A stretch of DNA of 64,000 bases, taken from positions 28,458,001-28,522,000 of the forward strand of contig NC_065873.1 in the NCBI RefSeq assembly GCF_933775445.1, written 5' to 3'. This document shows, piece after piece, positions 38,795-50,019 of the stretch. The translations under genes were made by a program, and so were the position numbers. Every line of letters starts with the position of its first letter. The first letter of the stretch is position 1. The notes under the pieces are model-generated. The model made no database searches. It was given only the letters and a program-made list of their open reading frames with translations, and had not been told where the DNA came from. The DNA is from Argentina anserina. Its lineage: Eukaryota > Streptophyta > Magnoliopsida > Rosales > Rosaceae.

Positions 38795-39697
38795 ATGGCC
38801 ACCATCACAAACTTCGTAGCGAAACCACTTCTATCTCTGTCTTCTATCCAAAAAGCCAGCTCTCTTTTCCACCACCACCGCTCCTTCTCATCCCTAATCA
38901 CCAAACTCAAACCTTCATCAACAAAACCAGAAGCCAAACATGCCCGCTTCAACATGACCACAAAGGCCGCGGCCGCCTCGGGAACTAAGAAAGTACAGAG
39001 CGATGAAAGAGTTGTTAAAGTCCACAGCATGTCGGAATTCGATGAAGCCCTCCAATCGGCAAAGGACAAGCTCGTGGTGGTCGAATTCGCCGCCAGCCAC
39101 AGCCCACAGAGCAAGAAAATGTACCCCTTTATGGTTGATCTCAGCCGGACGTGCGCCGACGTGGAGTTCCTGTTGGTGATGGGAGACGAGAACGAGAAGA
39201 CCAGGGAGCTGTGCAGGAGGGAGAAGATCGAGAAGGTTCCGCACTTCAGCTTCTACAAGAGCATGAAGAAGATTCACGAGGAGGAAGGCATCACCGGCGA
39301 CCAGCTCGTCGGAGACGTGTTGTACTACGGCGACAACCACTCGGCGGTGGTGCAGTTGCATAACAGAGAGGACGTCGAGACGTTGATTCAAGATCACAAG
39401 GCTGACCATAAGCTGATTGTGCTTGACGTGGGGCTTAAGCATTGCGGGCCATGCGTGAAGGTGTATCCGACGGTGGTTAAGCTGTCGAGGAGGATGGAGG
39501 ACACGGTGGTGTTTGCGAGAATGAACGGCGATGAGAACGACAGCTGTCTGCAGTTCCTCAAGGACATGGAGGTGGTGGAGGTGCCGACGTTCTTGTTCAT
39601 TAGGGACGGTGAGATTTGCGGTAGGTATGTGGGTTCTGGGAAGGGTGAGCTTATTGGTGAGATTCTAAGATACCAAGGAGTGCGCGTCACTTACTGA
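38795..39697 (+). CDS. CDSP32: Thioredoxin-like protein CDSP32, chloroplastic
   Basis: Intronless, 300 residues. CDSP32 is the chloroplast drought-induced stress protein of 32 kDa; it is a double-thioredoxin-fold stromal protein that donates electrons to 2-Cys peroxiredoxin and methionine sulfoxide reductase B. Residues 1-60 look like a transit peptide (Ser/Lys/His-rich, few acids). Two thioredoxin folds follow. The first (about 72-180: [35 protein letters not shown]) has SHSPQS where the CxxC motif would be, so it is redox-inactive, as in the family. The second (about 182-300) has the active HCGPC at 216-220, [13 protein letters not shown] and the cis-Pro [10 protein letters not shown]. Length and motif layout match CDSP32. 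Expression is normally raised by drought and photooxidation; nothing in this window proves it here. Confidence 0.97.
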   Translation: MATITNFVAKPLLSLSSIQKASSLFHHHRSFSSLITKLKPSSTKPEAKHARFNMTTKAAAASGTKKVQSDERVVKVHSMSEFDEALQSAKDKLVVVEFAASHSPQSKKMYPFMVDLSRTCADVEFLLVMGDENEKTRELCRREKIEKVPHFSFYKSMKKIHEEEGITGDQLVGDVLYYGDNHSAVVQLHNREDVETLIQDHKADHKLIVLDVGLKHCGPCVKVYPTVVKLSRRMEDTVVFARMNGDENDSCLQFLKDMEVVEVPTFLFIRDGEICGRYVGSGKGELIGEILRYQGVRVTY

Positions 39698-42333
39698 TGT
39701 TTGAATTAATTTAGCAAGCTACATTTGCAAAATTTGGTCCTCTAGGAATTGTGACCATATACACGAACAGTTTATGATGAGTATTGAGAATTGAATAATT
39801 TAGTTAATGTAGAAGTGTAGAACCTACTATTCTACTGGCTTTGCATTACATTACCTTCATGTCCAAATCAAGCTGCACATATATATAATCCAGCAGGCTC
39901 TAACTCCTCTGTATTCTCTCGTTCTCCTCAACTGCCAATTCCTATAGGACAAGTATGAATAAAAAAGGAACAAACTCGGTTAAATTAAACCATCAAGAAA
40001 TTATAACCGGTATATATAGTCTAAGTGGCCTACTCCCAGTATATAATTTATTGGACATTGTCACGTGGTTCTCCGGAAAAACTGAAAAATTACTTAATTA
40101 TTATTAGTTATTTATATTTAAATATTTTTTTTCTTTTCACTGTGTGCATGTTTATCACATTATGAGTAATATAATTAGTTGTGTACACCACATGACAGTG
40201 ACACGTGCTGTTCTTGGTACACATAATAATTACTCATGAGTTTATTACCTACTAGACAACATTATTATATGTATTTTATAGTACTAGACCATCTTCATAT
40301 GGTTGTAGGACATGTGAAAATCACAGAACACTGAAGAAATTAACCTAAAACAATTTGCTTTTTTACATGTAATGCCTAATTACATAGGTAGTTCAGTACA
40401 TCTACGTACTATATCATGGTTATGATAACATGTAAAATGAAACATAGACCAAAAGTCCAAAACTTATCAGAGTTCGGAAGGACAATTTATCACTGTTCAC
40501 GCATCTGCAGCTCTGCATGTAATTGCGATTCTTATAAACACCATAGAAGAGGTTCGTGGTCCATAAACACTGCCTTAATGTTTATTTTACGATCATCATG
40601 ACGGATACGGTGTAGTGTATGATTAGACTGCAAAGCGTACATACAACTATCTTCTCCGGCCAAAATTATCTTCGCCGGCCACTGCCTCAAGAAATTCTGG
40701 GTTCTGCTTTAATTCCTTTCCAAGATAGAATTGGAAAGTTGTCTGTGCCCATGTCCGGCCATGAACATAAGTCCGAGCCTAGGACCAATCAGGTACAGTT
40801 TAAATTAAAGTTAAAGAGCACAAGACGTGAGCGATGAAAGCTGTCTTTAATTAGGGGAGGGTAGATCTTATGTTTATCCCATTTTGATGAGGCTCCGATT
40901 TCCGGAGTCCTCTTATTCTCTTCAATAACGTACGTGGAGAAGGGGCCGCTGCTATTTGATCACCGGCACGTAGATTGGCCAGTTCCCGACTTCCCGCTGT
41001 CTGTCATCGCCTAACCCTAATGATTCTGATTAACAGATTAATAGTCTCTCCTCGGCTCCAGAGACACTCACTCTTTGTATATTCCGTGCTTTGCCCCTTT
41101 TTCGGGGCTGGGCTTAATGCAATGTTACGATTCTAAATTGTCAAGACGGATCATACCAAATTACCACCTGATTATAGGAATGCCACGTATAGTTGTGGTT
41201 TCAGTCAAAATGCGTCAGCTATTTAATTGCAAAGACGACCAGCTGATCTCACTGTTTTCAAATTCGGCGTGCTCAATTCACCAATGCTTATGTGTTTTCC
41301 TATTTAAAATTTCACTTAGTTGAGTTTCATTTTGTTTATAGCTTTATTTGTCCATCATAGCTCTTTGTTGAGCTCTTAGGATCCAATTGCCAAGTTCAGA
41401 TGATATATATTACACATTACCAAGTCAAACTTATGGTTGAATTATGAACGAGGCCTGTTTTGGACTATATATGAAAGTTATGATCTTCATATATAGAGCT
41501 TCCATTCCACTATTTTATAGATGTAATAGCTCACGACATACTTAATTTTTCCCATCTCGAAGAGTCCTGGCATTGGTATGTTGTAAACCTAAAACATAAA
41601 GAGTAACTCTCAAGCAACGTTGTACGTTCGTTCAAATTTTCACGAGTATTTAGGTTATTTTGATCGTTTTGATAAGTTCACATAAATGTACCAATGGTCC
41701 AATATACTCCAATAAAAAGGATAACAACTCACTGAAACCTTATTATGGTTGAAATCTCATGAGCTAGCGCAGGTCGATATTATTAGTGGTTACACCAGCA
41801 CATATGTATGATTCGATCTATTGACAGATCACTCTTATCTCGAATTTATCTCGCAATGATATCTGGAATTGACTTGGCAACTGCCTAATAATAATACCTT
41901 ACAACTACATCAATTCAAAACGATGACAGCATATTTTTCTGATGTGATTGGAAAACTAAGTCTACCTAAATATATATGTACAACTTAATTTCCTTTCATG
42001 TAATACTGTAGTCACCTACGTACCACTTGTTTGTCGAATATTGATAATCTTCTTGTTGGATCTGCATTCACTTATCTGCGGATCAAAATTCAACCTCATT
42101 TCAAGTTAAAATAAAGCAGAAGAGACCCTAGAGAGCAATGAAAATCATGAAGAATCTATATTTTGTACGTATTGTATGATATGACCCAACAATCTGCTCA
42201 CCAATTACAGTTGCTTAATCAACATCCTGAACATCTAATGAATTTGTGACTTAAAACTAACAAAAAGAAAACCAAGTTCCAAATGAAGAATCCTGTACTG
42301 AAAAAAAAAATCGAGGAATTGATGATATATGTA
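39698..42333. other. Spacer between CDSP32 and the 14-1-1 family gene
   Basis: Very AT-rich. About 40040-40240 contains two inverted cacgtg-type phrases (cattgtcacgtgg and ccacatgacagtgac) that resemble the ends of the MITE at 62690 and may be a remnant. Short frames at 40416-40837 and 41075-41323 have no recognisable features. Confidence 0.4.
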
Positions 42334-43134
42334 TCAATTTACTTTAATCGTGGGCTTCAATTGTAGAGGACTCGGAGGAGCCATCGTTCTTCTCTTCCAC
42401 AGATTTATCTCTTTCTTTGGCTGCAACTCCACATCAGCTCCTGGCGAACCGCCTATCGTCAACGGCGCCGAGAAAGTAATTCCGGCATACTCGCGCTCGT
42501 GATCTTCATGATCACTATTTTCTACATCTTCATCCGAATGATAAATCCTGTTATTATCGTCATCGCGACGTGGCGCTACCTTGGCCTGCTGCGCTTGCCA
42601 ATCAAAGTTGGCAAAAACATGCCCTCTTCCGCTCGCAAATCGCTGCATCTGACTCAACGACGGTGCTCTATCCGGAAGCCCCGCCGCCTTTGTTATATGA
42701 TCGACGTCGGCGTCGGATTTTCGTCTCCGATTTACACTACTAAACATTTTCCGAAACGCAAACGAGGGCTTCTTTGCTTCCTTATGTGACAATGAATTCG
42801 AAGCTGGCTTTGATTGATCTCTCGGAGGTAAACCGGCGCGTTTTGTCTTCTTGATTTGTTGGTGTTCTTGTTTCTTTTGCTTGATTTGTCCCATGCACGA
42901 AACCTTCGGTGATGTGGGTTCTACTTCATCTACGCTCCCGAAGCTACTGCTTCCGATGTTCCTCGGCTTTCTCCGGGCTTCGTCCGGAATAAGTGGGCCG
43001 GAGAACCCTCCCCGATTGCCGTGAGTTTTGTGCTTAGGGCTGTATGAAGCGCCGTGAAAGTAAACTCCAGACGCAGCTTTGGGAAGGAATTTTAAGATCT
43101 TGCTTCTCGATTTACCTTGCTTCTGAAGTTCCAT
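42334..43134 (-). CDS. Uncharacterised basic protein, syringolide-induced 14-1-1 family
   Basis: Intronless, 266 residues, Lys/Arg/Ser-rich with no membrane segment. I recognise the plant family named after the soybean syringolide-induced protein B13/14-1-1 through its N-terminal layout (KILKFLPKAASGVYF, GFSGPLIPDEARRK) and the conserved block EPTSPKVSCMGQIKQKK. Biochemical function is unknown. Further features are a basic cluster KKTKRAGLPPR, KKPSFAFRKMFSSVNRRRKS (possible nuclear localisation or calmodulin-binding-like helix), an acidic stretch HSDEDVENSDHEDHERE and the C-terminal motif EINLWKRRTMAPPSPLQL. Low-complexity charge patterning suggests a largely disordered protein. A TATA run at about 43190-43200 (tatatatata) lies 55-65 bp upstream of the start. 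Start Met is the only one near the conserved N-terminus. Confidence 0.8.
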   Translation of the reverse strand: MELQKQGKSRSKILKFLPKAASGVYFHGASYSPKHKTHGNRGGFSGPLIPDEARRKPRNIGSSSFGSVDEVEPTSPKVSCMGQIKQKKQEHQQIKKTKRAGLPPRDQSKPASNSLSHKEAKKPSFAFRKMFSSVNRRRKSDADVDHITKAAGLPDRAPSLSQMQRFASGRGHVFANFDWQAQQAKVAPRRDDDNNRIYHSDEDVENSDHEDHEREYAGITFSAPLTIGGSPGADVELQPKKEINLWKRRTMAPPSPLQLKPTIKVN

Positions 43135-45710
43135 TGGATTATGAATCGTCTTCTAAAGTCGAATATACTGGAAATTGGTAGATTGGGTCATATATATATA
43201 TAGGGTGTGTCTTGTAAGGTGAGATCTGACAGCTTCAAAGGGAGGGCTGGTCAAACAAGGTGGTGTGACCTAGCTTAATCTTGTTTGTTTAGGAATGAAT
43301 TAAATATTACAGCTTGGGTTTCCCATAGGCTTCCGGATTTATCTCCAAGTTTTTTTTATTCCTTTTGGTTTTGGGTAAGTGCAATAACACTTTAATCACA
43401 ATTGCTAAATATAATTGACTTATTTTAGCCATGATCGAGGATGCTGTCATCTGATGACTTGTTAAACCCTCTAATTGGATTCATGGTTGAACATTACAAT
43501 TTACAGGTAGGTTCTATAAGATAATGATAAGTTGATAGGGCAATTAGAGGATGAGTCATGAGATATTATTATATATGGTAGGTAATTAATTGGCTTCTAA
43601 AAGATTTCATTTGTTTTTCTTGATCCTCTGATTGAGGTAGGAATGTTTGTTTCTTGTTGGACGTATAGGCTAGGACTTGTTGGATAAATGGGAAAATGCA
43701 TGAAATTGATAATATATCAACTCATCGATAAATATTCTTTTGTGAATATTATAACCCACATCTAAAACATTATAGTAAAACTTATACGTACCTTGCTTTG
43801 GTCTCCGATCGATGGTGATCAGACTTATACATTGAATGTTACATTTCTAAGCTTGTTGGTACAAAGAAAAATCGATGTCCAAACTAATTCTTGGTCTGGC
43901 AAAGGGTTAACAATTTTAGATGAAGTTTTCCAATCACTTTAGGCATTAGAATGAGTGGTTTATTCGATGGGGGTGATGACTAGCGCCGAAATGCATCCTT
44001 TAATTGACTGATCCACCGAAATATTGAACATTAAAACTTGTCCTTACTGTTGTAATTATGATGACCAATCCATGTTAATTTGTTTGGTTGAAAATGTCTC
44101 CCTTTAATTATCTGTGTGCTTCTTGCGTTGTATATGAAAGATCAAGCTAAGATCGATATAGGTTTTCATCAACCGGTTAGGGTTTGAAAGCTTGAAGTGC
44201 TCTCCCAAGGCTCCACCATGTTGAAAATTGAAGAGCAATTAATAAAAATTGTTGAGAAAACGATGTAATCGAAATTCGTCTTATTTAGTAATTCAGATAT
44301 GTAAGAACTAGCAAACTTTCATAGAGTTTTGAGTAGCACTAGTTTGGCTTTCCATTGAATATAAAGGTCAAATGAGTGTGGCATTAACATCACATGACGT
44401 TATAAAACATATACATCATCGAGCACGTAGCATGAGTATGCAATGATGAACACATGATTTTGGGATGCATAGCATGGTCCTTAGTACCGTGGAATTTTTC
44501 ATATATGACCGTTCGCACATATACACACGTAAAAAATTTCATTTACATTACGAACTATATGAGAGGGTCGTCAGTAAAAAAGTAAGAAAGGTTAAGAAAT
44601 CTAATACTTTGGAATGACCACATGTTGTAGTTTACGAACGAGGAGCGAGGGAAATCGGTGTAGATGATAAAATAGAGTACAATGTTTAGATTAGACACTT
44701 GATGTAAGAACTAGCACACGGTTTAGACTATGGCAAATGGGGAAGCAAACTAAGTCAGCTGAGAACTGTTATTTGTATATACAGAAGTTATTAAATCCAT
44801 ATGGGTGTGGTCGGTATGAAACTACGAACTCTATGTTGGACTTTGGTTCAATCAGGATTGGAATATATCATATATGTATATGATGATCAAAGATGAGCAA
44901 CGAGTACGATGTGAACGTACTATGAAGCTTCCTCTACCCACAAATCTTAAATATAAGATGCGAACAAGACAACCCCCAACGCTCTAATGGTGATGTTTCT
45001 GTCTTCTTTCCCATATTGTATACGTACAAGAATGTTACAACAACAGCGGGATTCACCTGCCGCTCCCAAGCTTGAATTACCCATGCATTTTCGGATTTGA
45101 TTTAATATAATCAAGCATGTTCTTTGAAGTGTTATGATTGAAACTAACATAAGCACTAGTCACTGTGCTCGACGTCATGGATCTAGCCACAAAAGGCTTG
45201 TAGTTTCTACTTTCTACTTTCTCATGGATCTTATTCATTTCTTTTGCAATTTGCACCTTCCTGCAACACAAATATAGTACACTACCCTCTCATAAAAAAA
45301 ACTATTACTCTAAATTGTGCGAATATATAAGATTTGTTGTGACTCCTTATATTCTTTAGGACGTTAAATTAAGCTGGCATGACCTTACAACACTAATGCA
45401 TGTCCGACTTAAGGTAATTAGGGTGGTTGGACATTTAGCTCGAGCGAGAAGTTGGCCCTCTGGGGTATCTTCACAGTGTAGCTCTAAAACAGGATCGTAA
45501 CTTTAGAGGGATAGATAAATTATTTTATAAGATTTTTACGTTTGTAGTTTAAAACTTTAAATCACAGTGGGACTCTGCAATGGCCCGTAAAACAAATTAC
45601 TTTGGGCCTCACTTGTAAGAAGGCCCATCATGCTCTTAGCATCTTACTATACTCGACCTGTCGACCAACTCGGTTGGATCCGAGACTCCGAACTGAACTG
45701 TGAACTGTGA
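43135..45710. other. Spacer upstream of the 14-1-1 gene and LYRM2
   Basis: AT-rich spacer; I see no convincing gene. A reverse-strand frame at 45077-45260, preceded by a splice-acceptor-like TTGCAG, encodes a charged peptide (IAKEMNKIHEKVES) that I cannot assign. Confidence 0.4.
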
Positions 45711-46035
45711 ACTGTGAAGAACCACTAAAAGCTCCAGAACAGCCACCGCTAAATCCCCTCGTCTCTTTGCCTGCAGGTGCGCTCATCTTTCAGTTTTATT
45801 TTTCTGTAACTTGAAGTCCGTAATGATACAATTTCAATTTGTGTTTCATCGTGTGTATGAACGATGAGAAATAACCTATGGACTTGATGAAATCGATTAC
45901 TACGATGTTCTGAATTGCTTGCTATATACAAATTACATTTAGAGATGAGGAAGAGAGTTAGGTTAATTAGCTAATTGTGGATTAGTGTGCTAGTCTGACA
46001 TGGTAAATGTGTGTTTTTGAGGAAAGGAGTCGATT

Positions 46036-46558
46036 ATGGCTCTTCCCTTTGATTTGCAGGATTTCCTTCTCCGCGCTCGAGTCTTTAAGCTGTACAGGCA
46101 AGCCCTAAGGGTTACTCGAAGAGCCCCTGTCGAGGCTAGAGGTCAAATTCTTTACCTTAAGCAAAATCTGTTTGTGCAATATGATTGTTGCGACTGATTT
46201 CGATGGCATTGTTTATTTCCATAGTTCATTATAGTTCTATGATAATATCGTTGTTCAGCTTTAGCATACACTTGGAATGTGTTTTGAGGTAGGAAAGATC
46301 ACATCAGCTTTATCATTTTGCTTATAGTTCCTAGGAAGATTATGCTCTTGAAAAGTTGGATGCATAAGGTAGGAAAGATCACATCAGCTTTATCATAAGT
46401 TGATTTTTACAGGTGAACTAAGAACGACGATTAGACAAGAAATGGAGAATAGTCGAGACTGCAATGACAGGCAGAAGATTCGTTACTTACTTAGCGAAGG
46501 ACGAGAGAGATTAAAACATCTAGATGAGATGCTTGACATGCAAGGCCATCCTGAGTAA
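46036..46558 (+). CDS. LYRM2: LYR motif-containing protein 2
   Basis: Two exons, 46036-46141 and 46413-46558, join in phase to 252 nt (83 residues). The product belongs to the LYRM2 group of the Complex1_LYR family: small, basic, mitochondrial three-helix proteins that bind acyl-ACP and help build respiratory complexes. Seen: FLLRARVFKLYRQALRVTRR with the LYR tripeptide in the first helix, then ELRTTIRQEMENSRDCNDRQ, IRYLLSEGRERLKHLDEMLD and the terminal MQGHPE, which are the family's hallmarks. The start MALPFDLQ is the nearest in-frame Met; a CAG inside this stretch (46057-46059) could also be an acceptor of an upstream intron, in which case the start differs. The intron contains an 80-bp-spaced direct repeat. 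Confidence 0.9.
46288..46395. repeat. Direct repeat in LYRM2 intron
   Basis: The 28-mer beginning ggtaggaaagatcacatcag occurs at 46288-46315 and again at 46368-46395, period 80. The second copy lies just before the acceptor of exon 2. Confidence 0.9.
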
Positions 46559-47477
46559 GGAAGAGATTTGCACTCTGTAAGTCGTTGAATTTCTGAAAGC
46601 TTAACATCACATTGTAGTCGCACATTGACTGTTGTCTAAATCTAGCGAGGTCCAAGAACTTAGTTTCTCTTTATAATTTTCACCATGATTAATAGTGAAC
46701 CATATTGTACCAAAGTGTGACTAGCTAAGTTGCCACAATTTTTTTTCTTAAAAGGTATTTCAAATGAACGCTGGCTATCGTCAGTTTAACCAAGCCTGTT
46801 GCGCGAATGATTCAATGTATATAAAAAGTTCTGATGCAGGAGCATCCAAAAAGAACCGAAACTGCTAGCTTAAATTAGGAGTTTATTGTCTTTCATTGCT
46901 GTTTTTGGATCTTTATGTTTGTTCTTGCAGTTGTAGGTCTTTATTATCATTTATTTCTGTTTTCATTAGGATTACTGTTACGTTTCGTAACTAATATATT
47001 AGGGGGTTTCAGTGTCTTTGTAATGAGCTTGCTTTTGATATTATCTAATAGAAAATAGAGTTTCTTGGGATACTTAGCCCATAACTCAAATATATCGTAC
47101 CTACCCTAGTCTTACAGCCTACATCTCTATGTTTTTGGTTGTTTCATGTTGAGTTCTTTGCTTCCTAGTGTTATTGTCCTAGTCTAGCCAATCCCTATCA
47201 GCTTCTGCCTTGCATTTAGTTCTCTTGACATAGTTCTGCATGTGCTTAAATGAAAACATAAAACATTTCATTAAGATGGAAAGGGTATTATCAAAATCCT
47301 AAAGAGTCACTAATCTGATCTCGGATTGAAATGATCTGTTATGGAAGATTACAGGAATCCCTAATGGTATCCAAGCTTAGTAGTATAACAACAATGAAAC
47401 ATACACCTGAAATTCATAAAAACAGTACAAAGAATATTCCATTACTAAAACAAAAATGAAGCAGGCACTGGTTCATT
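46559..47477. other. Converging 3' flanks of LYRM2 and the PPR gene
   Basis: 3' untranslated sequence and AT-rich spacer. No gene seen. Confidence 0.45.
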
Positions 47478-49175
47478 CTAGACTGCTAATGGCCGGGTAG
47501 CGAAGCCCCTGTCAACCATTTTTTCGACCAATTCCTCATGTTTCTTCAATTGTCCTGCATTCCTCAACTGCTTCAGAACCATCTCATACACAGGCATACT
47601 CGGTTTTAAGCATTTCTCCTCAATCATCTCCCTACAGAACATGTAAGCATTGTTCCAATGCCCCATTGCACAATACATGGATATCAAGACCTTATACGTG
47701 TTCACATTAGGCTCCACTTCATTCTCATCCATCTCCTTCTTCAGCTTGAGCACCATATCAGTAGACTTTGATTCCGCAAACATCTGCATTAACACATTGT
47801 AGGTCACTGTGTTCGCCTTGCAATCCAAATCCTTCATCTTAGTATACATCCTATGAGCGCCATTCACATCCTTCAGCTTCGCGATGCACCGAAATATAGG
47901 ATTGAAAGTCGATGCATTAGGGCTGCAGCCTTTCTTCACCATCAAATTCAGCACCTTGGCAGCCTCTTCAACATTCTCATCCTTACAATGACACTCTATG
48001 AGAAAATTATAAGTAATGACATCCGCATTGCACCCCAGCCTCTTCATCTGATTATAAACCTGCAACACCTTTTCTGTCCTTCCAGCCTTCACATGAACTC
48101 TCATAAGATTGTTAAATGTGATAGAATTCGGATTGCAGCCTGCATCAATCATCTCCGCGAAAACATCATGAGCGCGTGTAATCTGTCCACACCTACACAA
48201 CGCATCGATCACAATGCTGTAGCTATACACATTCGGCTCAATCCCCGCCGCCTTCATCTCCCTAAACACTCTCTCAGCCTCGGCTATATTCCCAGCTCTA
48301 CACCATCCATTAACCAAGCTAGTGTACAGAATAACATCGGCCTCGAATTTATGCTTCAAGTTATCGAAAAACGCCTGCGCTTCGCTGGCTCTTCTCTTCT
48401 TACACAGAATGCCGATCACCACAGAGAAAGCAATCCTATCAGGATTGACGCCATACTCCTCCATACGGTTAAACGCGTGCACCGCCTCCGCAGCCAATCC
48501 GGCCCTCACGTACCGGCGAACCAGAATCGAGAATGTGTCCACCGTAATCTCCACATTCCGAGCCTTCATCAAGTCGATCACGTGCCAGGCCAAATCGAAC
48601 TGCCTCACTTTTCCGGCGAGGTCGACCATTTCGTTGTACGGCTCCGGACTGTGCTCGAACCCCTCACGTGACGTGGCCCAGTTGAAGAAGGCGAGGGCCT
48701 GGAGGACGGGGATGCCGTGGCGGACGGCGCCGCATTTCTCGATGATGCGGCGGACGACGGCGGGAGAGACGGCGGAGGAGAGCTGGGAGAAGTCGGAGGA
48801 GAGAGAAGGGATGGTGTAGGTAGGGGTTGGAGGGGCCGGGCTGGGGTTAGGGTTAGGGTTGTTGCGGTGGTGGTCTTTGATTAAGGAGTGGAATGTGTCG
48901 GCGATTAGGGTTTCTTCGGTGGCGGAGTTGGGGGCGGTTTGGGAAGTGTCGTCGTCGTCGTCGTCGCCTTGGAGGTGAGGTTGTGAAACTGAAGAGAGAG
49001 AAGAGGGATTGAGAAGTCGTTGGGAGAGAGGAGAGAGAAAGCGGCGGAGAGGGTGGTTTGATTTGGTTAAGGCGGCCATAGCTGCTGCTGCTGAAGTTTC
49101 AGTGTGAAAATGAGAAGTTGAGAACGAGACTAGAGTGAAGGAGACTGGAGCGCGAATATTGGCTCTAAACGACAC
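47478..49175 (-). CDS. Pentatricopeptide repeat protein, mitochondrial (At1g20300 type)
   Basis: Intronless, up to 565 residues. A P-class PPR protein expected to bind organelle RNA. Repeats of about 35 residues run from near residue 190 to the C-terminus, for example [80 protein letters not shown] and [19 protein letters not shown]. The order and wording match the At1g20300 orthogroup, including [15 protein letters not shown] near the end. The frame starts at 49175; the Met at 49079 ([15 protein letters not shown]) gives a more typical mitochondrial presequence and may be the real start. A GAC/GAT run encodes a short Asp tract (DDDDDDT) near residue 75, followed by a Pro/Asn-rich low-complexity stretch. 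The specific RNA target is unknown. Confidence 0.92.
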   Translation of the reverse strand: MSFRANIRAPVSFTLVSFSTSHFHTETSAAAAMAALTKSNHPLRRFLSPLSQRLLNPSSLSSVSQPHLQGDDDDDDTSQTAPNSATEETLIADTFHSLIKDHHRNNPNPNPSPAPPTPTYTIPSLSSDFSQLSSAVSPAVVRRIIEKCGAVRHGIPVLQALAFFNWATSREGFEHSPEPYNEMVDLAGKVRQFDLAWHVIDLMKARNVEITVDTFSILVRRYVRAGLAAEAVHAFNRMEEYGVNPDRIAFSVVIGILCKKRRASEAQAFFDNLKHKFEADVILYTSLVNGWCRAGNIAEAERVFREMKAAGIEPNVYSYSIVIDALCRCGQITRAHDVFAEMIDAGCNPNSITFNNLMRVHVKAGRTEKVLQVYNQMKRLGCNADVITYNFLIECHCKDENVEEAAKVLNLMVKKGCSPNASTFNPIFRCIAKLKDVNGAHRMYTKMKDLDCKANTVTYNVLMQMFAESKSTDMVLKLKKEMDENEVEPNVNTYKVLISMYCAMGHWNNAYMFCREMIEEKCLKPSMPVYEMVLKQLRNAGQLKKHEELVEKMVDRGFATRPLAV

Positions 49176-50019
49176 CGTTTTTGTTCCGGTAGAGCCCTTA
49201 ATAGATGGGCCTCAATGCAGAAGAATGGGCCATTGACATGTTTATTTTTTCTTTTTTCTTACGTCATATCTCCACTAAAAACCTTTTTTTTTTGTATCAA
49301 CATGATCACCAAAAAGTGGATTTGTCAAAAATATCCATGCCAGAAAGAATGATAAGTTTATACTAAATAGAGCAAAAGAGGCTACATGAAGTCCGTAAAC
49401 ATAGAAATGGTTGTTCGCATGTTCAAACTCACACATTATAAGAGAAATCTTTGATGACCTGCCTTTTATACAGAGTTTAAGGAGCATGTGTCCGACACCA
49501 AAACGGCGATGGAAATCGTAATATTATCCCGCCGGTTGTACGGTCCTACGAGCAAATCAGAGAGATTTTTTTTGGGGTCAAATTAGAAAGATTTTGAACA
49601 GTTGTTGTTTGGGCATCAGGCATCTACAGTCTTCATAGATTGCCTCACCTCCCATCATCAATCTGAAGCCAGGCTGGGCTGACTCAGTCAGAAAATGAGG
49701 GCAGCATATAGATCACTGGGAGTTCAGCATTACGCAACCGCACATTACAGATACTACAATGCACAACACGAGTTGAAGACATCAGAAATCTCCAATATCT
49801 CAACTGAGCCAACCTACCATTACGACAATTAAAATAAGACTACTGGAATTCAGGTTTCAGCTTATAACAAAAGTACTTAGACGACATAACAGAAGATGGC
49901 ATATCGTCCTACAGTCTCACTTAGCCGGATTATCATCACAATTTGTCCACGCTTAAGCCTGGAATATTGTGAACTCTATGAAGAAGACTAATGCAATCAA
50001 GGTTTCATCTAGTGAGTAC
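49176..50019. other. PPR upstream region and RPB5 3' flank
   Basis: PPR promoter near 49176-49300, then spacer, then the RPB5 3' region, which contains a degraded partial copy of the last RPB5 exon (49901-49975). The reverse-strand frame 49275-49487 has no family features. Confidence 0.45.
49901..49975 (-). pseudogene. Degraded duplicate of the RPB5 last exon
   Basis: atatcgtcctacagtctcac and the following 50 bases align with 50044-50118 (offset 143) inside the real RPB5 last exon, sharing tatcgtcct, cagtctca, ggccg/agccg, attatc, cacaa and ttgtccacg. The copy has several substitutions. It sits directly downstream of the RPB5 stop codon and is probably a local tandem duplication in the 3' untranslated region. 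Confidence 0.75.

Noticed and set aside
39151..39363. Arg-rich + strand frame inside CDSP32
   Set aside because: Alternate-frame shadow of the CDSP32 coding sequence.
45077..45271. Reverse-strand frame with IAKEMNKIHEKVES, possibly an NB-LRR coiled-coil exon
   Set aside because: Too short, no flanking exons, similarity too vague to name.
47853..48671. 272-residue + strand frame
   Set aside because: Exactly antisense to the PPR gene, whose repeats explain the open frame.
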